Assembly (NCBI GenBank): GCA_020444775.1
Contig: JAGRHX010000942.1
Location: 1-5,627 of the forward strand
DNA: 5,627 bases
From: Gammaproteobacteria bacterium
GTDB taxonomy: Bacteria; Pseudomonadota; Gammaproteobacteria; HK1
Direction: 5' to 3'
The translations under genes and the position numbers were made by a program. The notes below the pieces were generated by a model. It was not told the origin of the DNA. It worked only from the letters and a program-made list of their open reading frames with translations, and did not search any database. How positions within the stretch are numbered: the first letter of the stretch is position 1; each line of letters opens with the position of its first letter. Positions 5,172-5,627 of this stretch are shown here, piece after piece.

Positions 5172-5627
5172 TCAGGCCCGGCCCCGAGGGATCAGGCACC
5201 GTGCGTCCGCTGGCGCCAGGGTATCGAGTGCGTCGAGCAGGGCCAGCGCGGAGCGATGATGAGCGCGCAGCTCGACCCATCGTCCTTCGGGCGCCGGTCC
5301 GGACCGGTCGTCGTCGTTCGGCTCGCGCTCGAGAGCCGCTCGCCCCGGGGACAGCGGCTCGATGACGATCACAAGGGCTGCGGCCGGCAGCCAACCATGG
5401 GCCCGCTCAGGCCATTCGAACACACAGATTGCGTCGTTGCGAAAGTAGTCGCGGGCACCGATCATCTCCAGCTCATCGCCGTCCGCCAGCCGATACAGGT
5501 CGAAGTGGTACAGCTCGAAGCGCTCGCTCTCGTACGGTTCGAGCACGCTGAAGGTCGGACTCTTGACCGGCCCGACATGCCCCAGACCACGCAGCATGCC
5601 ACGCACCAGGGTGGTCTTGCCGGCCCC
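5172..5627 (-). CDS. tsaE: tRNA threonylcarbamoyladenosine biosynthesis ATPase TsaE, partial (N-terminus off the right edge)
   Basis: TsaE is the small ATPase that works with TsaB and TsaD to make the t6A37 modification of ANN-decoding tRNAs in the cytoplasm. The visible 151 residues begin inside Walker A (GAGKTTLVRG) and continue with LRGLGHVGPVKSPTFSVLEP, the HFDLYRL motif (visible residues 41-47) and the EWPE motif (71-74), all hallmarks of the family. The first roughly 35 residues are beyond the window; the GTG at 5606 inside Walker A is not the real start. After VIVIEPL a charged insertion (about visible residues 92-115, REPNDDDRSG) precedes the usual last strand (RWVELRA) and a short tail, making it longer at the C-terminus than the 153-residue E. 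coli protein. It lies upstream of amiB on the same strand, as in many Gammaproteobacteria. Confidence 0.95.
   Translation of the reverse strand, partial: GAGKTTLVRGMLRGLGHVGPVKSPTFSVLEPYESERFELYHFDLYRLADGDELEMIGARDYFRNDAICVFEWPERAHGWLPAAALVIVIEPLSPGRAALEREPNDDDRSGPAPEGRWVELRAHHRSALALLDALDTLAPADARCLIPRGRA

Noticed and set aside
4883..5365. Plus-strand open frame starting MAEPEDISILIEDLLQTPQ in the tsaE-amiB gap
   Set aside because: The first 25 or so residues look protein-like, but this is the AT-rich probable promoter of amiB. The rest is low-complexity and runs antisense into tsaE, which is clearly the real gene there.

Overview
The window is high-GC bacterial DNA (roughly two thirds G+C by eye). 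It most likely comes from a gammaproteobacterium, because it carries the mnmA-hflD pair and the tsaE-amiB pair. HflD (DUF489) is essentially restricted to Gammaproteobacteria, and all four proteins keep clear family signatures. I cannot name the genus from the sequence.

Layout from left to right: (1) 1-1061, minus strand: the start and most of a DUF4126-type membrane protein whose end lies outside the left edge. (2) 1062-1609: a 548-base gap without a convincing gene. It holds a short direct repeat, a possible minus-strand promoter, a hairpin, and an array of an 18-bp tandem repeat built of nested palindromes that stops 29 bases before the next gene. (3) 1610-2854, plus: mnmA, tRNA 2-thiouridylase. 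(4) 2851-3507, plus: hflD, overlapping mnmA by four bases. (5) 3508-3570: a short convergent spacer. (6) 3571-4872, minus: amiB, a secreted septal N-acetylmuramoyl-L-alanine amidase with AMIN, Amidase_3 and LysM parts. (7) 4873-5171: a 299-base gap with an AT-rich promoter-like island next to amiB and short GC-rich tandem repeats. (8) 5172-5627, minus: tsaE, cut at the right edge inside its Walker A motif.

Functionally these are housekeeping genes. MnmA thiolates the wobble uridine of certain tRNAs, and TsaE supports the t6A37 tRNA modification, so both act on anticodon-loop chemistry, though from separate operons facing each other. AmiB cleaves septal peptidoglycan during division. HflD is a peripheral membrane protein known from phage lambda lysogenization. 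DUF4126 has no established role.

I found no mobile element, CRISPR array, tRNA, rRNA or obvious new defence or biosynthetic system. The most notable feature is the palindromic 18-bp array before mnmA. The gene order is also mildly unusual: neither purB after hflD nor mutL after amiB is present, because the two pairs converge directly.
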